A stretch of 64,000 bases of DNA from Nepenthes gracilis (lineage: Eukaryota; Streptophyta; Magnoliopsida; Caryophyllales; Nepenthaceae): contig BSYO01000019.1 of assembly GCA_033239525.1 (NCBI GenBank), positions 8,042,592-8,106,591 on the forward strand, written 5' to 3'. Position 1 is the stretch's first letter. Every line of letters starts with the position of its first letter. The notes below the pieces were generated by a model. The model was not told the origin of the DNA and searched no databases. It saw only the letters and a list, made by a program, of their open reading frames with translations. The translations under genes and the position numbers were made by a program. Shown here one piece after another: positions 23,438-35,948 of the stretch.

Positions 23438-24270
23438 TGTGACGAACCATAAATTTTGTCAAAAATTCAGTAGAGCTTCATCTGTAAAATGGATGTCCAT
23501 CAAATATAAAATCTATATAAAATCCCGTACAACAACACCACACACATACAACACATCACAGGATCCCAACTTGCCACAATTTATAACGTGTGGTGTTGGC
23601 GTCATAATTTCGGGTACATCGGTCCAGGAAAGATGCCAACTAGGTAACCAATTATATCCATAAAAGAATGTTGCAGAAGCTATTACAACCATAAATATAC
23701 AGCGAAAATTAAACTATACATCCATCATCATTATCACATACATAAATACCCATAAGAATCAAAATAAATTATACAAGTTCTCGGTCTATACAAAATTATA
23801 TAGCTAAGTCTCATAAAGCTTTTCGATCGGTATTAGCTACCTATCCTACTCCTACCGCCTCCTGGACTCGTTAGGCATAATAGCGTTCTCATCTAAAAGG
23901 GAAGGAGAAGTAAGAGTGAGGACTAGAGAAGAAAAGGAAGAGAGGCAAAATCAGAGGCAAAAGAGCAAAACAAAGGATCAATAGAGAATCAAACTAGAGA
24001 GGAGGGAACAAAACCACAACAGTATCAAGAACCACGAAGTAATGTGCAGTGGACATCACTGTCGGCCCCACACCAACTCCTTCAGAGATCTTAGGGGCGA
24101 ATTGTATGCATAAACTTGGGCATCCTTCCATAGTGCCATCCCTGTCACAAGAACAATCAAGCATTATAAATTACTTCCATCATTCAATGGCAAAAGTTCT
24201 GAGGGGTTCAGAAATAAAGCTGGAAAGGCTCCACATAACGAGGGTAAAACGTATAAATTACTGCCACCAC
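23438..24270 (-). mobile_element. Second partial chromovirus-type LTR, nested, minus strand
   Basis: Begins (plus strand) TGTGACGAACCATAAATTTT, parallel to TGTGACGAGTCGTATTTTC at 22582. It is homologous over several hundred bases to the adjoining copy. The CTTTTAGATGAGAACGC form of the shared motif lies near 23880-23925 (minus). The upper boundary is uncertain: no TGTAA LTR start is visible by 24500, so the LTR is truncated. Confidence 0.5.
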
Positions 24271-26936
24271 TAGATGCCGAAAAAAAAAGGTCGGAATAGA
24301 TTCAGATATTTCTCGGCCTTTTAGATTAAAAGGTCTTGACCAGCAATCAGTGTTGTGGCAATGATGTCATGGACCGATCCATTGCTTGTCTGGACCAACT
24401 AATTTCATAGCCCTACTACAGCTTAATTATACTAAACCTGTTCTGCCTAAGTCCTGTTATACTCTTTAAACCTGTTCTGCCTAAGTTGACAAAACTTAGT
24501 GTTATGTGTAATTTTTATTTATTTTAATTCAATTTACTTACTTACCAAAAAAAAAAAAGTGACTCTTTTACTTTCTCTTTGTCGTTTCAGGAATGGTAGG
24601 TTGAAATAACCCTTCCCCTTTTGCAAATAATCCCATTGCATCTGAACATCCAAAGCAGGGTCCAGCAACTACATACGACATTAAAGGGCTGGGTATGCAT
24701 GGTTCTAGGGGCCCCATCCAACTCTTACTATTATTTTTTACTGGTAACACGTAAGTCAATCATTTGGTAATAGAATAGCTCCTAAATCCAGATCATCCCT
24801 AACCTCCATTTCTTCATATCATCGTCTTATTATCTCAGATGATTTATTTGGCCTTATCGGTTTAGTACATAAGTTGTTAAAAGGGATTGGCAGTAAAGGA
24901 ATGGGCCCAAACAGTCATATATTTCATTTTCCCTTCCGTGCTACCTCAATGTAATCAGGAGATCAAAACCAACATGGGGATATGGGACTGCGTAATAACC
25001 TATCCAGAGAAACAAGCCGCCTGTTGCTGCCATGAAGAATTCCCAACCGATGCAATTGAACCTGAACAAACAATGGAATGTTCTGGTCATAATATATTAG
25101 ATTAGGGATCAGTCGAAGAATTGGTTGAAGTCAAAAGTAGAGACTGGAAATACCAATACAAGCACACAAGGTTCCCCCATCCGTAGAGAAAAGTAGCCCA
25201 TGATGATCCAGTGAACCTGAAACAACACTAATATATTAAAATCATGCCAAAGGGAGAATATATTCTAAAGCTGCTGAGACTAGTCCATAACCGCAACTTA
25301 TGTTTACCACCAAAATACAACCAGCTTTTCTTTAGTTATTAAGATCCTGCCTCTTTGTGTACCTGATTGCTATATAGAGTGAGCAAACAAAAAGCAACTA
25401 CTTTTGAATTCATCTTTTCTGACTATGGTTGCATGTTGTCGCAGACAAACTTCATATAGATTGTCCATGTGCATGCAAGTGACCAGTTACAATTGGAAAG
25501 ACTTTAAGAATGGCAAGATTCATTAAACAACTAATATCATTAGCTCTCACCAAATAGAATGTGAATTGCACAGAGTTTCCCCACCCAAGCAAAATCACAT
25601 TATCAGTCAACGGTGTTTCTTCAGCTTGATGCAGATGGCATTCCTTGCAAATCATTTGTTGCTTCATTCTTACTTTGCTGCAATCATGAATTATGGCCCT
25701 TGATACCAAATTCACGCCTATCATTGAGTTCACAGATTAACCCCTCACACAATCTCAACCTTTCACAAACTAGATCTTCTGCAATTCTTTTTAACTTTCC
25801 TTTTTGTAATGTGGGGAAATTCTACTTTCTCATTGAAAAATATATTTACTCCAATTCTTCCTATACGAGAAGGCTGTAAACTTTGTTTTTTGATGCAAAG
25901 AAGGCCGCAAGCCAGCCCAAGGAACAAGGTTACCTAGGTATCCCATTCTCATTCCAACAGATAAAATCTCCAATTAGTATTCTTTTGTCTCTTTCTGGTT
26001 ACAACCCATTAGTATTACTTCAAAATTTCCAATTAGCTACAGTAGTGTAACTTGCTTCCACTGTAACACAGTAACCATGGATTAAAATTTCGGTATCAAT
26101 ATCAGTATAAGTATTAGTTGTGGTCATATCTGTAAAGAATATTTTTAAAAATATGTAAAATGAAAAATATTAATCGATATATTGACTAAATATCGGGAAT
26201 ATTAGACAATATTTTTAATCAGATAATATCTCATGATGTACTACTGAAACATAAATAAATCATAATAATATTGTGGTATTGAGACATATATATCGGTATT
26301 AAGAGCCCTAATACTGATATATATAGGCTGATATTTTCATCTATGCGTAGGATAGTTAAAAATGAACTACTGCCCATGATGACTAAAGGAAACTTTCTCC
26401 TGGAATCCTAAATTAAGAATTCCATCCACCAAACCATTTTGGTTGATGAATAAGCATAATCATCTATCTATCTCAGAAGCTAGCCTGTTTGAAAACACTC
26501 TTACTGAGAATGTTGCTGGCTTTGGGTTTTCCTAAAAGACTTGAAGAAGGATGCTTACAGTGTGCTTGACTTTTGTTCATTACAGGTGGATCATGGTGTG
26601 GTTGACTTCTGTTCATTACTCAGTTGTCATCAAGGGAAGCTTGGAAGGCTACCATCCAAGCAAAACGGGACTTTATGCAAAGGGACCAGACAGCAGTAAA
26701 AATCTTTGAGATACATGCATTTACGATACAAAATTCTCTTATTCCACAACAAGAAAAGCACTTTTTCATATACTAGGGGATTTCACTTGGAAAAGAAAAT
26801 ATTCCATGCTAACGGATTCAGACCCATAACTACAGGTTCTGATGCATAAGATCTTGTAACACTTAGCAATGAGGTTCTATCAATTAGTATTACATAGAAG
26901 AAATTTATTACAGGCACTAACACAATTCGATCTGTT
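24271..26936. other. Mixed-composition spacer without a recognised gene
   Basis: Contains several short open frames (minus 24568-24759, plus 24887-25105, minus 25452-25733) that I do not recognise and that lack splice or domain support. Around 26085-26345 short variants of TATCGGTAT recur. No RNA gene is supported; a 14-base match to the 5' end of U2 snRNA at ~24309 is too short to call. Confidence 0.35.
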
Positions 26937-27754
26937 TAATGCATTATTGGATCCAAATTATCAAACGAATTAAGGAGCCGCATGATCCTCCCGGTAGGTT
27001 GAGTTGAAATGGGTCTAGTCTTCATTATCGCGAACATGGATCCTGCACATTACAACTAGAAAACAAGATGTCAGAGGATGGCGGGACTTATTTTCCGATA
27101 TGTTCTCCGACATTCAAATTAGAAATCTTTCTCAGATAAATAGAAATGTAAGAGGATAAATAAATAATGTACGGATGCATGTTTTGGGAGATTGAATGTT
27201 TACGGACGGTTGAGCTCTGCTGAGTGCGCTTAACTAGGGAGCGGCTTTGAGGTAGATGATTAAACTCTGATGAGTGCGCTCAGTTGGGAGAGCCGGTTTG
27301 AGGTGGAGAACTGAGCTCCAGTGAGTACATTCAGCTGGAAAGCGACTTTGAGAAGGAAGATTGGGTTCCGATGGTGCGCTCAGCAGGGAACAACTTGGTG
27401 ATGGAGGACTGGACTCCCATGAGTGCGCTCGGCTGGGGAGCGGCTTAGAGATGGATGCCTGTGCACTCATGGGTTGAGTAGTTTGAGAAGTGATGCACTC
27501 GAAGGCAGAGTGGTCTTAGAAAAAACAGCTTGATGCTTCAGGGATATTTGAGGGTAGGAATACTTCATCCTCCGAATTCTCTAGATCCCCCTCCCCACAA
27601 TGAAGAAGAGGGATTTATAGTCTTGGGGCCGGTGTAACTTTCCTTAGGCTTCACGACTAATGTTTGCTCTCCCCGTTGTCTCTTTAAGCATATCTGGGAA
27701 TCAAAGTGGTAATCATGGCCTTTTCTTGGGGACGCCAGAAGACTGCACGTGACA
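26937..27754 (-). repeat. Probable 3' LTR of Tat element 2
   Basis: On the minus strand: CTATAAATCCC TATA-like box at 27610-27621, then a G-rich CATTGTGGGGAGGGGG start region, a minisatellite, TTCTAGTTGTAATGTGCAGG (compare TTTAGTGGTGTGCAGG in Tat element 1), and a tail bounded by two GGATCC sites ending near AATGCATTA. The upper limit at TGTCACGTGCAG (27754) is a guess and the LTR may be longer. Confidence 0.5.
27212..27475. repeat. Minisatellite, ~50-bp units, in the LTR of Tat element 2
   Basis: Five and a half units of the type GAGTGCGCTCAGCTGGGA then GCGGCTTTGAGGTGGAGGACT. They lie downstream of the TATA box in the LTR reading direction, so they would be in the transcript leader. Units differ by substitutions and small indels. 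Confidence 0.75.
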
Positions 27755-28200
27755 TCTCGGATGCAACCACTATGCGGGTAGAGGCCCTACGGATATCGAC
27801 TAGGCTGCTAGGACAGCTCTCGTGGCCACATATGACAAGTTCTCCTTGCCAGCGCATTCAATGTTGTCAGAGCCCTCGATGACCATGCAGAAAGGGCAAT
27901 CATGGGCACCACATGGCAATTTCCTTCTGAGGAGATTTGCTAAGCCGTTACTACGGTCCTGGAGAGATGCGCAATCCTCGGGCAATATTCTGAAAATATT
28001 TGCTGAGCTGCCTAAAGTAATTATAAAAAGTGCCGCCTACGAATTGGTGTTGTGCTGTTCATCGACTAATAAGCTGGCGGGGTTCCCATGGATCAGCCCT
28101 AATTGTTAGTTTATCGCTGAACGATGCTGAGTCATGTTTCTCGAGTCGGCCTCGACGCCTATTGGACCTTGGGCTAAGGGAGCACTTCCTTTTCTTGGAG

Positions 28201-31200
28201 CCTTGTGTGACGTCCAACGTCTTCATTTATACTTAATAAGACGTCATATTACATATAAGTTTATAAAATATGTAATCATAATACATAGGATCCACACGAT
28301 TGTTATATCAAGTGGCTCCAACCCCGTACGACTAGAATAAGACATTGAACCTTTTAGATATGCTACTAGGAACCAAAAATATTACCATAAAAATCCACGG
28401 AAGTATAAATAATGACCATAATAATTTGCGAAGTATAACTAAATGATCAATACCAGCATCATATTTATTTCATCTCAAGATAAAGTACAAAATCTCCTGA
28501 TTATAAAATTTTCCATTTCACTACATTACAATTTATCATCTTTTGAACCTAATCACCTTCTAACTTCAATTCTCATTACTAGATACCAACTCGTACTTGC
28601 CATCTAAAAGGTTATAAAAATAGTAAAAAAATGAGCCAAATACTCAACAAGGTACATAAAAGCAAAGACATGAATATTTATACTTAAAATAAATAGATAT
28701 ATCAGAGGAATAGGAACATGCATGAACTTTTGTCTTCTTGAACCTTTTCTTTTCTAATTTTTCATTATCATTTGTCTTTATATTATCTGTCTTTAGGGAC
28801 TAGAGCTAATAGGCCTTACCAACTAACGGAGTGATCAATCGAAGAAATGATTACGTTAACCCACATAATCTAAGGCCTGAATTTCCATATTTACATCTAG
28901 AAGACATAATGGATTATGTATGTTCCCACAATCTAAGGCCTTTACCTCTCTTTGCATCCCGAGGTAGGTGATACTACCTTTATACCCGGTAGACGGGGCC
29001 AGAAGCCATCGTCTCGCATCTGCTTTACCTCCTTTTACACCCCGAGGTAGATGGTGGTACCTTTATACCTGGTAGACGAGGCCAAAAGCTGCCTCACAGC
29101 TCTTAGAGCAATTCTTCGATCTTCACTGTAATATCATAAGGCATGCCAATAAATATTATCCACTAAAATATACGGTCAGAATAATCATTGAATTTTCACT
29201 GTACTATCTATGGCATGCTATAGAATATTACCCGCTGAAATAATTTCTTAGTCTAATTTCATATTTTTTCTCAAAACTTGAAAACTTCTCATGGAAACTT
29301 TTACCTTGTTCTAAATGCTTCTTTACTTAATTTTCTCCATTTTGGGTGAAAATGCTTATCATTCTTCGAAACTTGTGAAACTTATATATAATCTTTCCTT
29401 GAACATAAGACCATTCATTGCAGTAATAAATAACAAAAATCAATATAATGGCCATGTATAGCTCCAATGTAAATTTTCCATAATATCGAAACATATAATT
29501 ATAACATGCGATAATTAGTAACAAATCATAAATCGTAACAAAAATCAATGCATTGTCCTTTTTAGTAGCTTGAACCTTAAACTTTTACATATGTTAAAAT
29601 TCAGATTTAACATATGATATATACGACTGATTTGGTTGCCGGTTCGGTAATCGGTTCAGGCCAATTCGAGTTGATTTCTTAGCACAATTATTTAAGGATT
29701 CAGCTATCGGTTCGTGGACGATTTAAGGGCCGATTCAAAGGTTAGTCTATACTGATTTTTACCATTAATTTCCAATAATTGTGAACCGGATTGGTGAACC
29801 GGTTCGATGATTCAATGCATATCCCTTAGCTGAAATTTCAGCATAGGTTGGCCGATTCATCGGCTGATTTAAGGCCTGGTTCAGGGGCCGGTTCGAGGTA
29901 TATTTTTATTGATTGATACCTTAACATTACCTCATAATATCTTGGTTAATTTGAGTGTCGATTCAACTGGTTTGAGAGCCAAACTGGGCCGGTTTAGTAG
30001 CTCAAATTCCAGCACCCACTAGGATGCTATTAGCCGGTTTTGGCACCATTTAGGGGCCCGGTTCAGTGATAATTTCAATTATTTTTGGCCACCATTTCAT
30101 AGGTCGATAGTTCAACCTTATTACTCAATAACTTGGTTAGGTTGGTTGTTGGTTCAATCGATTCAAAGCCGGTTCAATCTATTTTCTTAGACTACTAGAT
30201 TCTAGCATTAAGGATGTTGCGGCCGGTTTGGTGCAGTTTAGAGGCCCGGTTCAGTACTCATTTTGAGGAGTTTGGGGTGGCCAATTTACTAGTAGATAAG
30301 TTAGCCTCAGTATCTTATACGTTGGCTGGGCTGGCAGCCGGATCAAGCGAATTGGGCCCAGTTCGGTCCATTTTTCCCAACCTGTCAGGTTCAACATCAG
30401 CATGGATGCTAAGGGACTAGTTTTGTTATAGTTAATTTTATGGCCAATTCGGGACAGGTTCTTGACCAGTTCGGGGAGTCCTCTTACAAATAAAAGACTT
30501 ATTTTTAAGAATTTGCCTGGTTCATAGCTGATTCAAGCTGATATCCCGAACCGATTCAAGCCGGTTCGGGTCATAGTTATATGCTGAAAATTCAGCATGA
30601 GCTTTTACTGATGCAGTCAGTTTCTATCTCTATTTTGATGACCGGCTCATGACCGATTTGGGGCTAAATTTTACAAGGTGACATTTTAGCATCACCACAA
30701 GACACTTAAGTCACTATAGCTGCCGGTTCAACCAATTTGGGGCCTGGTTCATAGGCTGCAATTTCAGATATCAGCATGATTGCTAAGGCCGATCCTATTA
30801 TTGATGTGAGACCTGGTTCAGTGACCGGTTCAGCCCATTTTCATGAGCTGATTGGTCACAACATGAAAAAGAGGTTAAACTCGTTGGTCACCAAATTTGA
30901 GCCGGTTTGGAGACCATTTGGTCACTGGTTCAGCCGAAGTTTAGAAGTTGGTTCAGCTGTTGGTTTTGGCTAGCTCATCAGCCGAGTATACTTCATGCCA
31001 AATTGATAATATGATCAAAGTCATGAGGCAAATTAAGTATTAGAACAATAATACTTAAAGGAATTAACAATAAGCAACAACAAATGAAGAAGGATTTTGA
31101 GTACACTTGTCAAATATTCAGCTAAATTTCTTCCTCTCTTGCTGCCTTCAATTCTGCCTTCAACTCCCCTTCTGTTTTCTCCTTCTTTTTTCTTCTGTTT

Positions 31201-32464
31201 TCCTCTCCTTCTCTCACGGATTCCCTCTTCTTTTTTCTTCCTTTCCTCCTCACGTCTCTCTTATACAAATAAGGGCCTAAGCTGATTCATCAACTTCTCC
31301 TGAAATTTCTCCCTAATTCAGCCGAGTGTCTTATTTTAGTTTTGCTGATTCATGCCATCTGCTGTTCTGTTTCCTTACAATTTTGCCTAGTGGTGAGCAA
31401 TTATTGGTTATTGATGTTGCTGAGGTGTGAGGCTAATTAGAGTGACAGCTGTGTGAGCTGCTGCTGGCTGCAGCTGCCATGTGCAGCTTTGCCTCAGCAG
31501 CTGTGGTTATTAGTTGCTTCAGCAGCCGGGATAAGCAGCTGTGGCTGCTTTTATTTTGCTTCAAATTTGGCTGAGTTTTGTCAGCACTATTACTGATATA
31601 AGCTGCCGTAGAAAGCAGCTAATTTATTTGCTGAGATGAGCAGCTATAAGCTGCTTTTGTTCTTCCAAATTTTGGCTAAGTATGGTGGGAGCTGCTGTCG
31701 TGTGGTGTGTGTGTTTGTGTGGCCTAGCTGAATCATCAGCATTCTAGAAGTATAAATTGCCATGTATTGCTTTTTCTTTCCTTGCTGAATTCTATATTTC
31801 AAGTGCTGTGTGTGTGTATGTCTTTCTTTGTGCAATGTGTGTATATATTTTATACTATATAATGTTGCTAAATTCTTATGTAAATGTTTGAAAATTCAGC
31901 TGCCGTGGACCCCTTTTCACTTGCTGAATTATTAAAAATTCAGCTTGTATTTGGGCTGCCAAATGTAATACAGTATACTGCCGCATGTGTGGGGTTCCAA
32001 AATATATTGAATTTTACTTAATTCGATTTAGGCTATATTTAATCAGCCGGATTGAATTCAACTACTAATCAAGTGAAAATTTGGTGGCCGGGCTACCCTT
32101 TGTTATCCCAAAATCAATTCAGTTGGTAACTGGTTGGAATTCTAGTGACTGAGTTGTCTTTTTATTGACCATAACTGGATCAGCTGTTAATTGCATCCAT
32201 TGGATAATTTTTTGTACTACCGTTGGATTCCACGGTGAACTTCTGGCTTCTAGGTTAATAACATAATCCACATAATAAATCTTGATTCTTACGGAAATCT
32301 TTATGTCGGTAGAAGTCTCCAAGTCCACATATTTTAATTTCCAATGGTTCCAGGATATCAGGCTTTTCAATCAAAATTCCTCTGTGTCTTTTGACCTCAA
32401 TTTTTATTTTTTATTTAATTAATTATGCTTTGCTTGATCGGGAGATCTCGGGCTTTACACCTTG
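28201..32464 (-). mobile_element. Solo LTR (4,254 bp) with target-site duplication CCTTG
   Basis: The LTR spans 28206-32459 on the minus strand, starting TGTAAAGCCCGAGATCTCC and ending GTTGGACGTCACA. It is flanked by identical CCTTG at 28201-28205 and 32460-32464. No internal domain is present, so this is a solo LTR left by LTR-LTR recombination. A TATA-like TTGTATAAGAG lies on the minus strand near 31258-31268, after a GCTG/CAGC-rich U3. The predicted R-U5 is about 3 kb. It contains the GGTTCG-rich stretch 29630-30970 and the shared TTGAGTATTTGGCTCA motif at ~28600-28660. The start sequence is typical of chromovirus LTRs. Confidence 0.88.
29630..30970. repeat. Dispersed GCCGGTTCR-type repeat block
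   Basis: Dozens of variants of GCCGGTTCA, CGATTCA and GGTTTGG recur at irregular spacing over 1.3 kb, often as GGGGCCCGGTTCAGT or GAACCGGTT. The block lies inside the presumed U5 of the solo LTR. There is no fixed period and no open frame. Confidence 0.7.
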
Positions 32465-32609
32465 GACTCGGAGGAGATTCTGCTGGACTGCGGCTTCCGA
32501 GATGCTCTTTCCTTACAGGCCTGATTCCGCATCGGCCCGTGGGTTTCTGACCCCATCACTAGCCCCATATGCTGGGGGGTTTGAATTTTCAACTCTCAGC
32601 ATGTCATGA

Positions 32610-34225
32610 TGGGATGCCGCTTGTAGGTCTGTACGCACTTTCCATTCCTAAGCGTCCGGTAAATTTTTGCTCTGATTGACAAGATTTGGTGCCGATTTGG
32701 TTTTCTGCTGCTGGTGATTCTCCACTAAGGACGATCTTCTGGCATCAGCACAATTTCCTTAGTTTAATGTTGGTCGATCCCCTCCAGCTATAAGTGGAGA
32801 GGCTCTCTACGGCTCGCATCACAAATCGTCTTCACCAGCCAAGTGGTGTGAGAGTTCGGAGTTGGCATGGAGCCTACATAACCACAAGCCGAGATCGGCG
32901 GAGAATCTTCTCCCATGCACTTGCATGGTGTGAATAGCTGAATTGCTTGAACATTGCTTTCCGCCGCTCGACGTCTGGCAATCAAACAATCCGAACTACT
33001 GACGACTCGGTCTTTTGGCAATCTTGACTCGCGGCAATTCATCCTGAACGCTTGGTTCGGATGTGAGCCAATCGAGTCAGCCTTGAATTTGCCAGGGTTA
33101 TATGCCGCTAATTTGTAGTCTTAGAAAGTGGCAAGTCAAGTCATCATTACTTGCGCTACGCAGGCGACTCACTGATCTAAGCATCAGGGCTAACAGCTGT
33201 TAGCAGGCTATGTGGGGAGGTGCCGTGTCGATCATCATAACAAGGCCAGTGAACAAATGCGCTGCAATACTTTGTGGTGAGGACACGTGTTGTGGTCACT
33301 ATGGAGATGTGCTTTTTCGATATCCAAAGCGACGCCATTACTGGGTTGGGGCATTAGCTGTTTAAGCATTGGCATCCAACCACTTTTGCATTCCTTGATT
33401 ATGTGAATCGCTTAACCCCTGTTTACTCTTTCCTTTTCCTTACTTTCATGGCTTCCAAAGGCGTCGCCACAAGTCTGCCCGCGTCTACTAGAAAAGAGGC
33501 GAAACTATTGTGCGGGAAGTGTAATGTTCGCGAGTTGGTTGTCCCTAGTTGACTCGTTTTTGGAAGGTGAGGTTCCGTAGAGTTAAGAATGAGCCGCCAA
33601 TTTCGACCGTGAGCTATCCAAATCTTATGCAAGATCCAAGAGCTCACGGAGGGAAAACCTCGAGCTCTGGATCGGATCGCCTTGCTATGAGTACATGCTT
33701 TGGGAACGAGCAACGAGAGAAATGGAGATCCGGGCGAGCACTACCGTCACCGAGGCTCCAAGGTCACAAGCGGGCCATTAGCATCGATCGTGAGCTGTCC
33801 GAATCTTAAGCGAGATCCAAGAGCTCACAGAGGAAAGATATCGGGCTTTGGATAGGATTGTCTCACTGTGAGGACGCGCTTAAGGAGGCTGAGCAATGAG
33901 TAGCTAACTTCTAGAGCAACTGTAGTTGAAGAGGCGGAGGGTTGAGGACTCGGCTTTGCCTGGAGGAAATTTGTCGATTTGGACTTTTCTGTTGGCGCCT
34001 TTGATTTAAGAAGCACCGAAGCTTGATACTAATCTATCTTAGTTGATCTCCCAAAGATAGAAGGGAAGCCTTCACCACCCTCATTGGAGGGCTTCCCACC
34101 TCGGGATAGTCGACCATTCGAGTTGTAGGTGCAAGCAACACTTTGCATTTCTTGAAGGGACCCTTTTTGCCACCATTTTTGGCTAACTGTCACTTGTTGT
34201 TTGGCAGGTTCAGGAGGCTCTCTGA
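32610..34225 (+). other. Degenerate antisense-gene region of Tat element 2
   Basis: Plus-strand frames are broken by stops. Segments recur such as QELTEGKPRALDRIA near 33610-33690 and a related DPRAHRGK copy near 33800-33850, so a short piece (GATCCAAGAGCTCACAGAGG and neighbours) is repeated within 33590-33870. At 33440-33500 MASKGVATSLPASTRKEAK looks like a lineage-typical low-complexity start. The exact architecture cannot be recovered by eye. Confidence 0.4.
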
Positions 34226-34549
34226 GTGGTGGAGAAGACGCTATATTGGAGGGATGCCGAAATTCAGCAGCTATCCCAGGTGCGTGTAGATCCTATTGTG
34301 TTGGAGGATGCAGAGCACCGAGTGAATGCTACTATAACCGAGGCTTTGCCGAGTGAAGAACGGGCCACCCATCTCGACCATGCACGGTCCAAGTCAGAGG
34401 CAAAATTCCAAGAGCTCTCAAAGGACAATGCTCAGGCTCTAGATTGGATCGCCTTACTCGAGGACAGGTTTCGGGAGATGCAGCAACAACTCTCTAACCT
34501 CCAAAGGGATTATGCCCAGCTTGAAGGAGAGTTGAGGTCTCAGCTCTGA
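34226..34549 (+). pseudogene. Coiled-coil frame, antisense gene of Tat element 2
   Basis: A 107-codon open frame rich in Glu, Leu, Gln and Arg, with heptad-like runs such as ALLEDRFREMQQQLSNLQRD and YAQLEGELRSQL. It predicts an alpha-helical coiled coil over residues ~45-105. It runs opposite to gag of the same element, as in Tat element 1, where LKADVARLKEEED occupies the equivalent place. The upstream frame is broken, so this is a surviving exon-length piece rather than a full gene. The product's role is unknown. Confidence 0.55.
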
Positions 34550-34849
34550 CCTGATAAAGTCAGTCGTGCCGTGGATGAAAGGCTCCAGGAAGGTGTTCAC
34601 TTCAGTCCGCAAATTACGTCTTTGGCGATCCCAAGCTTTCTTGTTAGCTTCATTGATCCGAGGAATGTCGGAGTTCAGCGTTGCACTGACCTGGTGGACT
34701 TCTCGGAGAAAAGAAGGGGGCCTACGCCATGCCCACCGGGGCCCCGACCATAGGATAGTCGCTTGGTTAAGCCACGAGTTTAGGCAACGTTTTGTACATT
34801 TTGGAGGCACTTGGATGCCCTTGCTATATATTTTGAGTCCTTAATAAAT

Positions 34850-35640
34850 CAGCTTCATTGTTTTAGTTATTGTTGCTAATGTCTTTGATTGCCCGTCAAT
34901 TTATCTTTGCCGACTAAGCATCATTGTTGTTGTTGTCGGGCTTGACTAGACACATTTGTCCGCTTGTGCTCACTCTTGTGAGGAAGTTGTGGCACAGAAA
35001 AACTCTTTGCTAGCTAGGCATTGCTATCATCGTTGCCGAATTTGATCCGACATGTTCATCCGTTTGTGTTCTTTCTTGTGAAAGGACATCGTGGCATAGG
35101 TTTTGGGTGAGCCTCACAAGATCCGCTAGGTTTTATAGCCTCAGCCGCCAAACTATGGCAAAGTCTACGTTGTCACCCGTACATAATCATTGGCGCTCGG
35201 TCCTATTAGAGGACGTCGTAGCTTTCGTGCATCTGGTCCTAGTCCATCGACCATTGTTGATTGATGACACTCGTCCCAATGAGAGGGAGTTATTGCACGC
35301 ATGCTGAAAGGCCTCCTGAGGCTTTATGGCCGCTTGTTTGGGGAGGTTTGACTCTTCATCCACAAGCCCCCTTGATCGTAATATTTGACCTCGTCTAGGT
35401 TGCTCAATGAACGGGACTGAGATTTCAGATTCGACCATCTTTGGGCCGCTCGATTAATAGGACCGAGGTTTTAAACCAAATCGTAGCTAGTTGGGTAGCA
35501 AGTGAAAGAAGGTTTACCCGACTTTGGGGCAGTCTAGGTCTTGAAATTTGATACATGCACACAAGCAATTGAATGATTGGCATAATAAACGAAACAAGTA
35601 ATGAATGACGTTTAAGCACTCTACAAGAATAATTTGACTT
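34850..35640. other. Internal non-coding stretch of Tat element 2
   Basis: No RT, RNase H or integrase motif in any frame. Two copies of a block resembling CTTGCTCACTCTTGTGAGGA / TGTTCTTTCTTGTGAAAGGA are found at ~34960-35000 and ~35065-35100, ~100 bp apart. Confidence 0.4.
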
Positions 35641-35948
35641 ACCTGTGCTTGGTGGGATTTCGCTCGTGACACCTCTTGGGGTAGAGGGCGCCTAGGCCCG
35701 TGGGACTAGCCTTCTGATCTGGGGTCATAGCTCGTTTGCCCAGTTGTAAAGGATCATCAAGACTTGGAACGGTCCCTGCCAAAGGGCTCATGCCTGCGGC
35801 CTCTACACTCTGAAGGACTATGCTGCCCTCGAGAGCATTCCAGCCTACTACCTAAGGTGCACTAGGAAACAACGAGGCCCTGGAAGCCTGACAAAATATA
35901 GAAGTGATCCAGCTAGAGCACCGGATCGGAACTTCCATTACCGAGCTT

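Larger units (their letters stand above)
28030..32609 (+). pseudogene. Open frame of Tat element 2 interrupted by the solo LTR
   Basis: A frame opening at ATG 28030 stays open to the insertion point (28205). In the same codon phase it continues from 32465 to a stop at 32609 once the LTR and one CCTTG copy are removed, giving 107 codons. I do not recognise the product. It lies upstream of, and in the same direction as, the antisense coiled-coil frame, so it may be the N-terminal part of that antisense gene. The continuity could be chance over this length. Confidence 0.35.

Noticed and set aside
24307..24345. Sequence TTTCTCGGCCTTTT resembling the 5' end of U2 snRNA
   Set aside because: Only 14 bases match. 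The following bases lack the branch-recognition GTAGTATC region and the Sm site, and no upstream sequence element or TATA was found.
25452..25733. 93-codon minus-strand frame
   Set aside because: Not recognised, no upstream promoter or splice support. Kept only as part of an unassigned spacer.
27212..27475. Pro/Ser-rich repeat protein on the minus strand (27234-27470)
   Set aside because: The frame only mirrors the ~50-bp minisatellite inside an LTR. The unit length is not a steady multiple of three, so the frame is not preserved from unit to unit.
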